From Selenomonadaceae bacterium (GTDB lineage: Bacteria; Bacillota; Negativicutes; Selenomonadales; Selenomonadaceae), in assembly GCA_016286075.1 (NCBI GenBank), contig JAEERZ010000009.1, positions 1 through 21,161 on the forward strand: a DNA stretch of 21,161 bases, written 5' to 3'. Made by a program: the position numbers and the translations under genes. Shown here piece after piece: positions 1-7,142 of the stretch (its first letter is position 1; each line of letters opens with the position of its first letter). The notes below the pieces were generated by a model, which had not been told where the DNA came from, did no database searches, and saw only the letters and a program-made list of their open reading frames with translations.

Positions 1-1041
1 CGTTACGAGGCGGACCGGTTCGATATCTACTGCAAGCATTTGGAAGACTATCAGGCGCTGTTGGACCGTTTCCAGATCCGGCTGAACCGATTGTCGCAAA
101 GCGCCAGCATCCGGCTGCGCATGGGCGTCATGCCCTATCAGGAAGGGCTGGAATCCGATCAGGCCTTTGACCGCGCATGGTCGGCCTGCAACATGGTGCG
201 GGGCGGAAACAAACATCTGATGATTTACAATGAAGACATCCGCGCCCGCGAAAACTACAACCAGCGCCTGCTGAACGACCTCCGGCGGGCAGTGGAAAAC
301 CGGGAATTCAAGGTGTTCTATCAGCCCAAGTACTACATCCAATGCGACCCGCCCCGGCTGAACAGCGCGGAGGCGCTGATACGCTGGCAGCACCCGGAGC
401 TTGGTCTGATCCCGCCCAACGATTTCATCCCGCTGTTTGAAGGCAACGGCCAGATCAGCGTCGTCGACAAATACGTTTGGACCGAGACCGCCAGGCAGAT
501 CGCCGAATGGAAGGAAAAATACGGCGTCATCCTGCCGGTTTCCGTCAACTTATCCCGGGTGGACGTATTCGACCCGCAGCTGGAAGAAATCCTCGACGGA
601 CTGGTAAAGGACAACGGGCTGGAACGTCAAGCCCTGAATTTGGAAGTGACGGAGTCCGCTTACACGGAAAACTCGGAAGAACTGTTGAAAGTCATTGAAC
701 GGCTGCGAGGCAAAGGGTATGAAATCGAGATGGACGATTTCGGTTCCGGCTATTCCTCGCTGAATATGCTTTCCTCCATGCCGGTGGACGTCTTGAAGAT
801 GGACCGGGGCTTCATTCGGAACATCGAGCACAGCGAGCAGGACTTCCGCTTGGTGGAGCTGATTCTGGATATCGCCGGAAATCTGAAAATGCCCGTTATC
901 GCGGAAGGCGTGGAAACGGCGACCCAACTGACCATGCTGAAAAACGCGGGGTGCGATCTGGTACAGGGCTATTATTTCTCCCGCCCGGTGCCGCCGGAGG
1001 AATTCGAGAAATTCATTGAAGCCGAAAAGAACAACGGGTAA
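1..1041 (+). CDS. GGDEF(degenerate)-EAL cyclic-di-GMP phosphodiesterase, 5' end cut by window
   Basis: The reading frame is open from base 1, so the N terminus lies outside the window. The first residues include EADRF where a cyclase would have GGDEF, so this GGDEF domain should be catalytically dead and may only bind GTP. The EAL domain that follows is complete: EALIRW (bases about 370-390), NLS, LEVTE, DDFGSGYSSL, LKMD, AEGVET and QGYYFSRP are all present. These supply the metal-binding and catalytic residues known for the family, so I expect hydrolysis of c-di-GMP to pGpG in the cytoplasm. A TTG at base 40 could serve as a start, but coding sequence clearly continues upstream of it. A strong terminator follows the stop. 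The family assignment is firm; the upstream sensor part is unknown. Confidence 0.93.
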   Translation, partial: RYEADRFDIYCKHLEDYQALLDRFQIRLNRLSQSASIRLRMGVMPYQEGLESDQAFDRAWSACNMVRGGNKHLMIYNEDIRARENYNQRLLNDLRRAVENREFKVFYQPKYYIQCDPPRLNSAEALIRWQHPELGLIPPNDFIPLFEGNGQISVVDKYVWTETARQIAEWKEKYGVILPVSVNLSRVDVFDPQLEEILDGLVKDNGLERQALNLEVTESAYTENSEELLKVIERLRGKGYEIEMDDFGSGYSSLNMLSSMPVDVLKMDRGFIRNIEHSEQDFRLVELILDIAGNLKMPVIAEGVETATQLTMLKNAGCDLVQGYYFSRPVPPEEFEKFIEAEKNNG

Positions 1042-1046
1042 ACGGA

Positions 1047-1080
1047 GGACGCCGGAGAAATTTTACCGGCGTCCTTTTCT
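1047..1080 (+). terminator. Intrinsic terminator after the EAL gene
   Basis: Perfect 9-bp stem GGACGCCGG / CCGGCGTCC (1047-1055 and 1066-1074) is followed directly by TTTTCT. It begins 5 bases after the stop codon. Confidence 0.9.
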
Positions 1081-1124
1081 CCGCCCATGAAGGCAAAAAT
1101 TTTTACGAATCGAAACAGATGCAT

Positions 1125-1152
1125 TTCATTTTTGTGGCAAGTTCGTTATAAT
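1125..1152 (+). promoter_or_regulatory. Candidate promoter of MATE transporter 1
   Basis: The -10 box TATAAT (1147-1152) is a perfect match. The best -35 candidate is TTCATT (1125-1130) at 16 bp spacing, a weak match. It lies about 35 bases upstream of the start codon and downstream of the EAL terminator. Confidence 0.55.
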
Positions 1153-1185
1153 ATGATATAAATTTGCAGGAAAAGTGGTGACACA

Positions 1186-2511
1186 ATGGGAAGCAAGGGC
1201 AGACTGTTCAGCGGGAAACATCTCGCCCAGTTGATCTGGCCGCTGGCGGTCGAGCAGTTATTATCCGTTTTGATCGGCATGGTCGACGTCCTGATGGTCG
1301 CCTTTATCGGAGAGGCGGCCGTTTCCGGCGTTTCCCTCGTGGACTCCGTCAATTTCTTAATCCTTCAGGTCTTGTTCGCCATGACCGCCGGAGGAACCGT
1401 GGTCTGCGCCAAGTACATCGGCGGCGGCGAAACCGTCTCGGCGAAGAAAAGCGGCGGGCAGCTCCTTTCGGTGACGACGTTTGCCATGCTCCTGCTGTCC
1501 CTGCTGCTGCTCTTCGGCGGAGAACCCGTCCTGCGGCTGCTCTTTGGCACGGTCACGCCGGAGGTCATGGAGAACGCGGAAATCTATATGCGGTTTACCG
1601 TCGCGTCTTTCCCGTTCTTGGCCCTCTATCACTCGGCGGCCTCCATTTTCCGCGCGGAAGGCAATACGAGACTGTCCATGCTGGTTTCCCTCGGCATGAA
1701 CCTTTTGAACATTGCCGGGAACGCGATTTGCATTTTCGGCTTCGGCATGGGCGTGGAGGGCGTCGCCATACCCACGCTGCTGTCCCGGGCGATGGGCGCC
1801 GCCGCCATCTGCCTGTTCCTTCAGGCGCCGGACAATGCGCTCCGCATCGACAGCCTCAAACAATGCAGGCCCAACGGGACGATTCTGCGGCAAATCCTGT
1901 CCATCGGGGTTCCCGGCAGCGTGGAAAGCGGCCTGTTCAATCTCGGAAAAGTGATGCTGCAAAGTCTCGTGTCCACGCTTGGCACGGCCTCCATCGCCGC
2001 CTACGCCGTGGCAAGCAATCTTGCGACGTATCTGTATCTCCCCGGCAACGCGCTGGGCGCCGCACTGATGATCGTCGTCGGCCGATGCAACGGCGCCAAT
2101 GAACCGGCGCAGGCAAAGCACTATACGAAACTCTTGGTTCTGCTGAATTACGCGGCGCTGGTCCCCATCTGCGCAGTAATGATTCTCGGACGAAGCACCT
2201 GGGTCGGCCTCTACAACCTGTCGTCGCAGTCCGCGTATTTCGCGGAGGGGCTGATCCTGTCCCATTCGCTGGCCATGATCATCTGGCCCGTCGCCTTTAT
2301 ACTGCCCTATTATTTCCGGGCCAGCGGCAAGGCAGTCTTTTCCATGGCGGTGGCCATCGGGACCATGCTGGTATTCCGAATCGGATGCGCATACTTGTTT
2401 GTGGACTTTCTGGGAAAAGACGTGCTTTGGGTATGGTACGCCATGTTCATCGACTGGATTTTCCGAGTGCTCATGTTTGCCGCGGCTTTCCGAAAAATGA
2501 AACCGATATAG
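1186..2511 (+). CDS. MATE family multidrug efflux transporter (1)
   Basis: 441 residues, normal for the family, with about twelve hydrophobic segments in two similar halves. The N-terminal region (LAQLIWPLAVEQLLSVLIGM, then DVLMVAFIGEAAVSG) is the typical first-helix signature of MATE exporters, which expel cationic drugs or metabolites using a Na+ or H+ gradient. The second half restarts near residue 230 with ILSIGVPGSVESGLFNLGK. The ATG at 1186 has an AGGAAA-like site upstream, and no earlier start is plausible. It stands alone, with its own promoter and a terminator on each side. The substrate cannot be read from sequence. It differs clearly from the two other MATE proteins in this window. 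Confidence 0.93.
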   Translation: MGSKGRLFSGKHLAQLIWPLAVEQLLSVLIGMVDVLMVAFIGEAAVSGVSLVDSVNFLILQVLFAMTAGGTVVCAKYIGGGETVSAKKSGGQLLSVTTFAMLLLSLLLLFGGEPVLRLLFGTVTPEVMENAEIYMRFTVASFPFLALYHSAASIFRAEGNTRLSMLVSLGMNLLNIAGNAICIFGFGMGVEGVAIPTLLSRAMGAAAICLFLQAPDNALRIDSLKQCRPNGTILRQILSIGVPGSVESGLFNLGKVMLQSLVSTLGTASIAAYAVASNLATYLYLPGNALGAALMIVVGRCNGANEPAQAKHYTKLLVLLNYAALVPICAVMILGRSTWVGLYNLSSQSAYFAEGLILSHSLAMIIWPVAFILPYYFRASGKAVFSMAVAIGTMLVFRIGCAYLFVDFLGKDVLWVWYAMFIDWIFRVLMFAAAFRKMKPI

Positions 2512-2540
2512 CAAAAAAGAATGAGTGAATGAAAAGCAAG

Positions 2541-2582
2541 AGACGGGCGTTGAGGAGCTTATTCCTCAATGCCCGTCTTTCA
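2541..2582 (+). terminator. Intrinsic terminator after MATE transporter 1
   Basis: A 16-bp stem (2541-2556 with 2563-2578) has one G-U pair and a short loop, then TTTC. The stem core CGGGCGTTGAGGA resembles the terminators at 4889 and 6521. Confidence 0.85.
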
Positions 2583-2591
2583 TAATTGAAA

Positions 2592-2631
2592 TTGACAATG
2601 ACGCGCTCGAAGTATATACTAAATGTATATA
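2592..2631 (+). promoter_or_regulatory. vapBC promoter with overlapping dyad operator
   Basis: The -35 box TTGACA (2592-2597), 17-bp spacer and -10 box TATACT (2615-2620) form a near-consensus promoter. A dyad TATATAC / GTATATA (2613-2619 and 2625-2631, 5-bp centre) covers the -10 box and the expected transcription start. VapB-VapC complexes are known to repress their own promoters at such dyads, so this is the likely autoregulatory operator. Confidence 0.8.
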
Positions 2632-2653
2632 TGGAAGAAGGGAGATGAACGCC

Positions 2654-2890
2654 ATGTTGACGGCAAAAGTTTTTCAAAGTGGAAACAGCCAAGCAATCCG
2701 CATACCGAAGGAAATGCAGACGAACCAGAAAGAGTTTATCATAAAGAAATACGGGAACTGCTTCTACCTGATTCCGCCCGACGATCCGCTGGCACTATTA
2801 AAACAAAGTCTTGGGCAAATGGATAAAGACACGCCGTTTGAGAGAGAGCAGCCCATGTTGACCGATCTTCCCGACAGAGAGGTTTTCTAA
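2654..2890 (+). CDS. vapB: VapB/AbrB-type antitoxin
   Basis: 78 residues with an N-terminal SpoVT/AbrB swapped-hairpin domain: KVFQSGNSQAIRIPKEM at residues 5-21 is the signature of VapB antitoxins. The N terminus should bind the operator dyad upstream, while the acidic C terminus (PFEREQPMLTDLPDREVF) should wrap the toxin. I chose the ATG at 2654 because GGGAG ends 9 bases before it; an in-frame ATG at 2645 directly abuts that site. The frame stays open upstream to 2525, but that part overlaps a terminator and the promoter and is not coding. The stop codon abuts the toxin start, so translation is likely coupled. Confidence 0.92.
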   Translation: MLTAKVFQSGNSQAIRIPKEMQTNQKEFIIKKYGNCFYLIPPDDPLALLKQSLGQMDKDTPFEREQPMLTDLPDREVF

Positions 2891-3286
2891 ATGTATTTGA
2901 TTGACACAAATATTTGCATTTACGCCATGAAAGGGCTGTTCCCCGCAATGAACCGGAGGCTCATTGACGACAGAGAACAAATTTTCGTTTCGTCCGTCAC
3001 CGTGGGCGAGCTTGAATACGGCGCGACAAAAAGCCGATGGAGTGAGCGGACGAGGCAAATCTTTCAGGCGTTTCTCGCCAATTATATAATCGTTCCATTC
3101 GACGAGAACGACGCTATTGTCTTCGGAAAAATACGGGCACAGCTTGCGACAAACGGAACTCCGATAGGCGCATACGATGCAATGATAGGCGCTCAAGGCG
3201 TAGCAAGGAATTTGACCGTCGTAACGCATAATACAAAAGAATTTCGCCGCATTCCCGGCTTGCTGCTTGAAGATTGGACAGTATAA
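2891..3286 (+). CDS. vapC: VapC-type PIN-domain ribonuclease toxin
   Basis: 131 residues, the usual VapC size. The PIN fold is shown by LIDTN with Asp5, VGELEYG with Glu40 and Glu42, YDAMIGA with Asp96, and VVTHNTKEFRRIPGL, where Asn114 sits at the fourth acidic position, as in many VapC proteins. These residues hold Mg2+ for RNA cleavage; known VapC toxins cut tRNA or rRNA, but the target here is not predictable. ATG begins one base after the antitoxin stop. An AGAGAGG-like site lies in the end of vapB. This is a complete, apparently intact type II toxin-antitoxin module. Confidence 0.93.
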   Translation: MYLIDTNICIYAMKGLFPAMNRRLIDDREQIFVSSVTVGELEYGATKSRWSERTRQIFQAFLANYIIVPFDENDAIVFGKIRAQLATNGTPIGAYDAMIGAQGVARNLTVVTHNTKEFRRIPGLLLEDWTV

Positions 3287-3309
3287 ACGATGCCAATTAA
3301 TAAATTCTT

Positions 3310-3328
3310 AATCCTTCCCTAAAGGATT
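3310..3328 (+). terminator. Weak hairpin after vapC
   Basis: AATCCTT / AAGGATT (3310-3316 and 3322-3328) forms a short stem followed by TTCCCATTTTC. There is no clean T-run, so this is a weak terminator candidate only. Confidence 0.35.
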
Positions 3329-3361
3329 TCCCATTTTCAAATCGTATTATTACGATAGGGG

Positions 3362-3520
3362 GTGATTTGCAAAAAGAAACAGCTGGCAACGGCGATGCTC
3401 ATTTCGCTGATGGCGATGAATCCGCGTGGATGCGAACCGTCGGCAGCGACAGTCGAAGCGGCGCCGGTCCATGGAGAAGGATACGACCGGCATGACAGGG
3501 CGAACCTCAAATACCTATAA
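3362..3520 (+). pseudogene. Possible 5' remnant of an exported-protein gene (signal peptide only)
   Basis: Reading from GTG 3362 gives 52 residues beginning ICKKKQLATAMLISLMAMNP, a basic start and hydrophobic core like a signal peptide, then a short polar tail and a TAA. The ribosome site AGGGGGTGAT (3357-3366) is nearly perfect but overlaps the GTG. Where a start should lie there is only TTG 3367, which is out of frame with the signal-like sequence. The simplest reading is a gene whose start or body has been lost. A short real peptide is also possible. The stretch 3287-3557 holds nothing else apart from this, the weak hairpin and the promoter at 3492. Confidence 0.3.
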
Positions 3521-3521
3521 T
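3492..3521 (+). promoter_or_regulatory. Promoter of the secreted-protein pair
   Basis: ATGACA (3492-3497, five of six matches to the -35 consensus), 18-bp spacer, then a perfect TATAAT (3516-3521). It sits 37 bases upstream of the first secreted-protein start. Confidence 0.65.
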
Positions 3522-3557
3522 GAAGTATATTCAGACAAGAACAGAGGAGGTCAAACC

Positions 3558-3962
3558 ATGAAGTCATTCGCATCCAAGTTTTTCGCATTCTTCGTTTTCG
3601 CGCTGCTCTGCACGACAGTTTTTCCGGCGTCGGCGCTGGCGAGACCGGTCATCAAATTCCAACTCGAGCACGTCTATCTGCACGAAGCGGGCGAAGCGGA
3701 GGTTGTCGGCTATTTTGAGAACTCCGGCGACCAAGGAGCTTACGTCAAGTGGACGGATATCGACCTCACACTTCTTTCCGACAACGGCCAGCAGATGTGG
3801 TCGGACGCCGGTATCCGCCATTATGTAGACGACGTCTATGTCGGCCCGGACGAGTATGTTGCGTACACTCTCTACATCCAAAATCCGGACATCCCCGAAT
3901 ACCACGGTAAATATCACTGGAGAAGCCACACCAACACGCACTGGGAAAAAGCCGCCGGCTGA
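3558..3962 (+). CDS. Small secreted protein of unknown function
   Basis: 134 residues. The first 28 form a clear Sec signal peptide (MKSFASKFFAFFVFALLC, then cleavage site SALA before Arg29), leaving a mature protein of about 106 residues. That part alternates polar and hydrophobic residues (VIKFQLEHVYLHEAGEAEVV, later YVAYTLYIQNPDIPEY), as in a single beta-sandwich domain, and is rich in Tyr, Trp and His near the C terminus. I do not recognise the family. The start at 3558 is fixed by GAGGAGGT six bases upstream; the frame extends upstream only through noncoding sequence. The next secreted-protein gene starts 29 bases after the stop, so the two form an operon. Confidence 0.82.
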   Translation: MKSFASKFFAFFVFALLCTTVFPASALARPVIKFQLEHVYLHEAGEAEVVGYFENSGDQGAYVKWTDIDLTLLSDNGQQMWSDAGIRHYVDDVYVGPDEYVAYTLYIQNPDIPEYHGKYHWRSHTNTHWEKAAG

Positions 3963-3991
3963 GCAAGCGGTAAAGAAGAGGAGAAATGTAT

Positions 3992-4867
3992 ATGAACATA
4001 CATAAAACCTTACGCGAAAAGTTTCGTCCGGCTTTAGCTCTCGGTTTGGCGGCCTGTCTTGTCGGCGGCGTCTCCGGAGCTGCAACCGCCGCGCCCGATA
4101 CGCTCGCTAACGCCGAAGTCTCGGCCCAGGCCCTCACCGCCGTTGAGAGCAGCCTCCAGCCCATCGTCGGCTCCTGGCATGAAGAGGACGTTCTCGACGC
4201 AAGGACGTTGACGATTTACGCGGACGGCAAATATGAGCTTTTCTACAAAGGCGGCGGCAAGGCTTTCGGAAAGGTCAAGGTAACCCCCGAAGAGCATCCC
4301 GACGGCTCGAAATCCCTTTGGTACTCCTTTTATGAAGAAGGCGGACTGACCCTTGAGGATAAAGACACAGCAAATCCTTGGTATTCCGTCTATAAAACCG
4401 CCTTCCAGCTGTGGGCGGCCTTCCCCAAGGACGAAAAGGCGGAGACGCAGACGACGCTTCTGTCCGGACAGGACGGCGCCATGCGTTTCGTGCGCAACGA
4501 AGAAAATAACTATCATGCGACGAGCAAGGGCGTAAAAGCGGAGGATTATCTCGGCGTCTGGGCCTGCGGCCGCTGCAACGCTACAGTCAGCCGACAAGAT
4601 GCCGGCTATCTTGTGGAGATCCAATGGGCCAACAGCGCTGCCGAAGGCAGCCTGTGGAGCTATCCCTGCTCTTACGACAACTATTCGGGGATCCTGTTCA
4701 GCAACGACGACGGGACGCGCACCGACTACATCTATACCGAAGACGGCAGCGTAACGAACAAGATGGTATACAACGACGGCCACGGCGTCTTTGTCCTCCG
4801 CAACGGCAGGATGACCTGGCAGGACAACAAAGAAAACGCCGGCGACGGCATTGGGTTCATCAAGTAG
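3992..4867 (+). CDS. Secreted protein with two related beta-rich domains
   Basis: 291 residues. It begins with a Sec signal peptide (hydrophobic LALGLAACLVGGVSG, cleavage near ATAA before Pro35). Two similar beta-rich modules follow: one starting VGSWHEED near residue 60, the other YLGVWACGRC near residue 186. Each opens with a G-x-W motif and runs through aromatic-rich strands. This resembles lipocalin-like or META-like small barrels, but I cannot name a family. Cys residues occur in pairs in the second module (WACGRC) and could form a disulfide. ATG 3992 is preferred over ATG 3986 because AGAGGAG ends 8 bases before it. It probably shares the promoter of the upstream secreted protein. Function unknown. 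Confidence 0.8.
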   Translation: MNIHKTLREKFRPALALGLAACLVGGVSGAATAAPDTLANAEVSAQALTAVESSLQPIVGSWHEEDVLDARTLTIYADGKYELFYKGGGKAFGKVKVTPEEHPDGSKSLWYSFYEEGGLTLEDKDTANPWYSVYKTAFQLWAAFPKDEKAETQTTLLSGQDGAMRFVRNEENNYHATSKGVKAEDYLGVWACGRCNATVSRQDAGYLVEIQWANSAAEGSLWSYPCSYDNYSGILFSNDDGTRTDYIYTEDGSVTNKMVYNDGHGVFVLRNGRMTWQDNKENAGDGIGFIK

Positions 4868-4888
4868 CCCAATAAACCAAACATTAGA

Positions 4889-4927
4889 AAACGGACATTG
4901 AGGGAATTTCCCCCGATGTCCGTTTTT
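4889..4927. terminator. Bidirectional terminator between convergent genes
   Basis: Stem AACGGACAT..GGG pairs with CCC..ATGTCCGTT (4890-4904 and 4910-4924, one mismatch and one G-U). TTTTTT follows on the + strand and GTTTTCT on the - strand. It can end both the secreted-protein operon (+) and MATE transporter 2 (-), whose stop is 15 bases away. Confidence 0.88.
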
Positions 4928-4941
4928 TGCGTATATTGTTA

Positions 4942-6267
4942 TTACATTCCGTAGGCCTTCCCTTTTTCCCGGAACATCCAAAACGACAGCCCCATCGCCA
5001 ATATCTCCGCCGCCGGGTTGGCCAGCCAAACGCCGTCCACGCCGAAGAAGCAAGGAAGCAGCAGCAGCATACCCAGCATGAAGACGAGGGTATGGCAGAA
5101 AGAGAGCAGTGCCGAGATTCTGCCGTCGTTCAGCGCGGTGAAAAAGGACGAGGCATAGATATTGAAGCCGACGAACAGGAAATTGACGGCGAAAATATGG
5201 AAGCCGTGCACCGCCATTTGGAAAACCGCCTCGCTCCCCTCCGCGAACGCCGCGACCACAGGTTCCGCCACCCAGAGGCTGATCAGGAAGGTGAACACGC
5301 CGAACGCCGCGACAATGCGCAGGCTGAAACGGAAAATCCGCCGGACTTTCTCAAAATCGCGCGCGCCGTGATTATAGCTCATCAGCGGCGCGACGCCTTC
5401 GGCGTAGCCGAGATACGCGGAAGTCAGAAGCTCCTCCACATACTGGGCGATGGAAATAGCCGCCACGCCGTTTTCCCCGGCCAGCCCCATCATGGTATTG
5501 TTCAGCACGATAATGACGACGCTGCCGGAGAGCATGGAGACCATTTCCGAGACGCCGTTGGACGCCGATTTCCTGAGAATGGCCCAATGCGGAACGGGCC
5601 GCACCAAGCGAAGCGTCCCTTTGCGCCGGACGCCGAAATAAAACAGCCCGATCAGCGCCGAGACCGAATACCCTATCCCGGAGGCGATGCCCGCGCCCTC
5701 GATGCCCATGCCCCATTGGAACAGGAAAACATAATCCAACGCGATATTGATAAAGCCGCCGAACAAAGAGGACGCCATCGAAAGCATCGGGCGGCCTTCC
5801 ACGATCAGGAACCCGTCGAGGATAATCCCGCCCATGATGAAGGGGCCGGAAATCACCAGCGGGATAATGTAATCTTCGCAGAGCGGAAGAAGTCCCGCGT
5901 CGGCGCCGAGAATCCCGACCAGCGGCCGCAGGAAAAGCAAAGCGAGCGCCGCCAGGAGCGCGCTGCCCGCCACGCAGGAAAGCAGCAGGAAAGAAAAGCC
6001 TTTCCGAGCCGTGTCCAATTTTCCCTCGCCTATCAGGGAGGCAATCAACGCGCTTCCTCCGGTGTTCATCATCGTCGCCAGCGCCAGCATGACGCCGAAG
6101 ACGGGCATCGTGATATTCACCGCCGCCAACCCCGCCGTACCTACGGCCCGCGCCACCAAGACGCCGTCGATGATGAAATAGATGTTGAGAAACACAAAGG
6201 AAAGAATCGTCGGCGCGGCAAACCGCAAAAGCGACCTGTATGTGATTTCCCGCGCAAGCCGAGACAT
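4942..6267 (-). CDS. MATE family multidrug efflux transporter (2), MepA-like
   Basis: 441 residues with about twelve membrane segments. The opening (YRSLLRFAAPTILSFVFLNI, then YFIIDGVLVARAVGTAGLAAVN) and the motif NTGGSALIASLIGEGK are typical of MepA-like MATE exporters. These sit in the cytoplasmic membrane and extrude drugs with an ion gradient. I set the start at 6267 because GGAGG lies 8 bases before this ATG; a TTG at 6282 would put the ribosome site inside the gene. It is a single-gene unit convergent with the secreted-protein operon. Its leader contains the dispersed repeat at 6281-6356, which may affect its expression. Confidence 0.93.
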   Translation of the reverse strand: MSRLAREITYRSLLRFAAPTILSFVFLNIYFIIDGVLVARAVGTAGLAAVNITMPVFGVMLALATMMNTGGSALIASLIGEGKLDTARKGFSFLLLSCVAGSALLAALALLFLRPLVGILGADAGLLPLCEDYIIPLVISGPFIMGGIILDGFLIVEGRPMLSMASSLFGGFINIALDYVFLFQWGMGIEGAGIASGIGYSVSALIGLFYFGVRRKGTLRLVRPVPHWAILRKSASNGVSEMVSMLSGSVVIIVLNNTMMGLAGENGVAAISIAQYVEELLTSAYLGYAEGVAPLMSYNHGARDFEKVRRIFRFSLRIVAAFGVFTFLISLWVAEPVVAAFAEGSEAVFQMAVHGFHIFAVNFLFVGFNIYASSFFTALNDGRISALLSFCHTLVFMLGMLLLLPCFFGVDGVWLANPAAEILAMGLSFWMFREKGKAYGM

Positions 6268-6280
6268 CCGAAAAACCTCC

Positions 6281-6356
6281 AAAATTTTTGAAGTAAGAAA
6301 GTAAGAAAATAGGAAAGTAGGAAAGTTGGATTTTCCTACCGCAGAAATTTCACAAG
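6281..6356 (+). repeat. Dispersed octad repeat, copy A
   Basis: The element runs from AAAATTTTTGAAG through about five 8-base units of the GTAGGAAA type (two are GTAAGAAA and one ATAGGAAA) to TTTTCCTACCGCAGAAATTT and CACAAG. The ends form an imperfect 9-bp inverted repeat (AAATTTTTG / CAGAAATTT), and GTAGGAAA can pair with TTTCCTAC as a hairpin. Copy B at 19333-19396 is the same sequence on the other strand with two octads fewer. Copy A lies in the leader of MATE transporter 2, just ahead of its ribosome site. Confidence 0.85.
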
Positions 6357-6364
6357 TTTTAATT

Positions 6365-6370
6365 ATTATA
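6365..6370 (-). promoter_or_regulatory. Possible -10 box for MATE transporter 2
   Basis: TATAAT on the minus strand, about 98 bases upstream of the MATE 2 start, with repeat copy A lying between. No good -35 box is seen (GCGTTG at 16 bp is the best). Transcription from here would place the whole repeat in the 5' leader. Confidence 0.4.
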
Positions 6371-6440
6371 CATTTTTTCGTGCCAGCAACGCAAACAACA
6401 TCAGCACGAAGAACGATCCGAACAGCGCCCCGGCGCTCAT
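6366..6440 (-). pseudogene. Possible 24-residue membrane fragment
   Basis: A short minus-strand frame reads MSAGALFGSFFVLMLFALLA then RKNV and stop. It looks like a last transmembrane helix with a basic end. It has no ribosome site, and a stop codon lies ten codons upstream of the ATG, so it may be the tail of a decayed transporter or chance. The rest of 6268-6578 holds the repeat, a -10 box and the chrA terminator. Confidence 0.2.
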
Positions 6441-6520
6441 GGCAGTTGAATATCGCCTATTCGTCTGTCAATGAAAAGACGCCGCATATTATCCAAACAA
6501 TGAACGCCGACAGACAACAA

Positions 6521-6563
6521 ATAAAAATCGGACGTCGAGGAAATCCAACTCCTCAACGTCCGG
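6521..6563 (-). terminator. Terminator of the chromate transporter operon
   Basis: On the minus strand CGGACGTTGAGGA pairs with TCCTCGACGTCCG (one G-U or mismatch position) across an 8-base loop, followed by ATTTTTATTTG. It lies 16 bases after the stop of the last operon gene. Confidence 0.88.
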
Positions 6564-6578
6564 TCTCATTTGTTTCTG

Positions 6579-7142
6579 CTACCCGCCATAGGCCAGAACC
6601 CCCGCCAGTGCAGAAATTCCAATCAAGCCGACAGGCGAGATCCCGTTTCTCATAAAGTTTCTCGATCCGAAGTAGACGATCGTGAGCACAACCGTCATGA
6701 TGATTGCAATCGGATGTATTGTATTACCGCCGAAACCTCCCACGCTGTGTCGAAATATCATATATACGCCTGTAGCGAGTATCATGCCGACGACGCATGG
6801 CTTTACGCCCCGAAGGATTGCTTGTACATAAGGACTCTTCATCGCCATTTTCAGCGAAATCATGATGAGCAGGATGATGACAAACGATGGCGCCACGACC
6901 GCAGTCGTTGCAATCAGAGCGCCCAGGAATCCCGCCTGCGAGCTGCCTATATACGTCGCCAAGTTCACCATGATAGGCCCCGGAGTGCTCTCGCTGACCG
7001 CGATCATGTAAGTCAGCATTTCGTCATTGAGCCAGCCGTAAGACAAGACCACGTCCCGGATCAAGGGAATCGCACCGTATGCTCCTCCAAAAGCGAACAA
7101 CCCGACTTCCAAAAAGCCGATAAGCAAGTCTAAGTAAATCAT
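6579..7142 (-). CDS. chrA: Half-size chromate transporter ChrA (second of pair)
   Basis: 187 residues, one ChrA domain. The family motifs FGGAYGAIPLIRD (near residue 18) and SESTPGPIMVNLATYIG are present, with about six membrane helices. Full-length ChrA proteins carry two such domains; short-chain forms are encoded as adjacent pairs thought to work as a heterodimer in the inner membrane, moving chromate or a similar oxyanion outwards. The start at 7142 follows GGTGGAG, and its ATGA overlaps the stop of the upstream chrA by four bases, so the two are translationally coupled. Chromate resistance is known for some members; the substrate here is inferred. Confidence 0.92.
   Translation of the reverse strand: MIYLDLLIGFLEVGLFAFGGAYGAIPLIRDVVLSYGWLNDEMLTYMIAVSESTPGPIMVNLATYIGSSQAGFLGALIATTAVVAPSFVIILLIMISLKMAMKSPYVQAILRGVKPCVVGMILATGVYMIFRHSVGGFGGNTIHPIAIIMTVVLTIVYFGSRNFMRNGISPVGLIGISALAGVLAYGG

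Noticed and set aside
1357..2514. 385-residue minus-strand reading frame opposite MATE transporter 1
   Set aside because: Antisense shadow caused by high GC at third positions; His, Gly and Gln-rich with no family resemblance.
2525..2653. N-terminal extension of the antitoxin to an ATG at 2525
   Set aside because: This part overlaps a terminator, a consensus promoter and the operator dyad; the ribosome site supports the start at 2654.
4927..6291. 454-residue plus-strand reading frame opposite MATE transporter 2
   Set aside because: It is the antisense of a clear membrane transporter, composed of Arg, His, Gln and Glu-rich low-complexity sequence, with no ribosome site.
6291..6340. Octad repeats considered as a CRISPR array
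   Set aside because: Units are 8 bases, adjacent, without spacers, and there are no cas genes.
6460..6475. TTGACA on the minus strand near 6470 as a -35 box for MATE transporter 2
   Set aside because: No -10 box lies at 15-19 bp from it.
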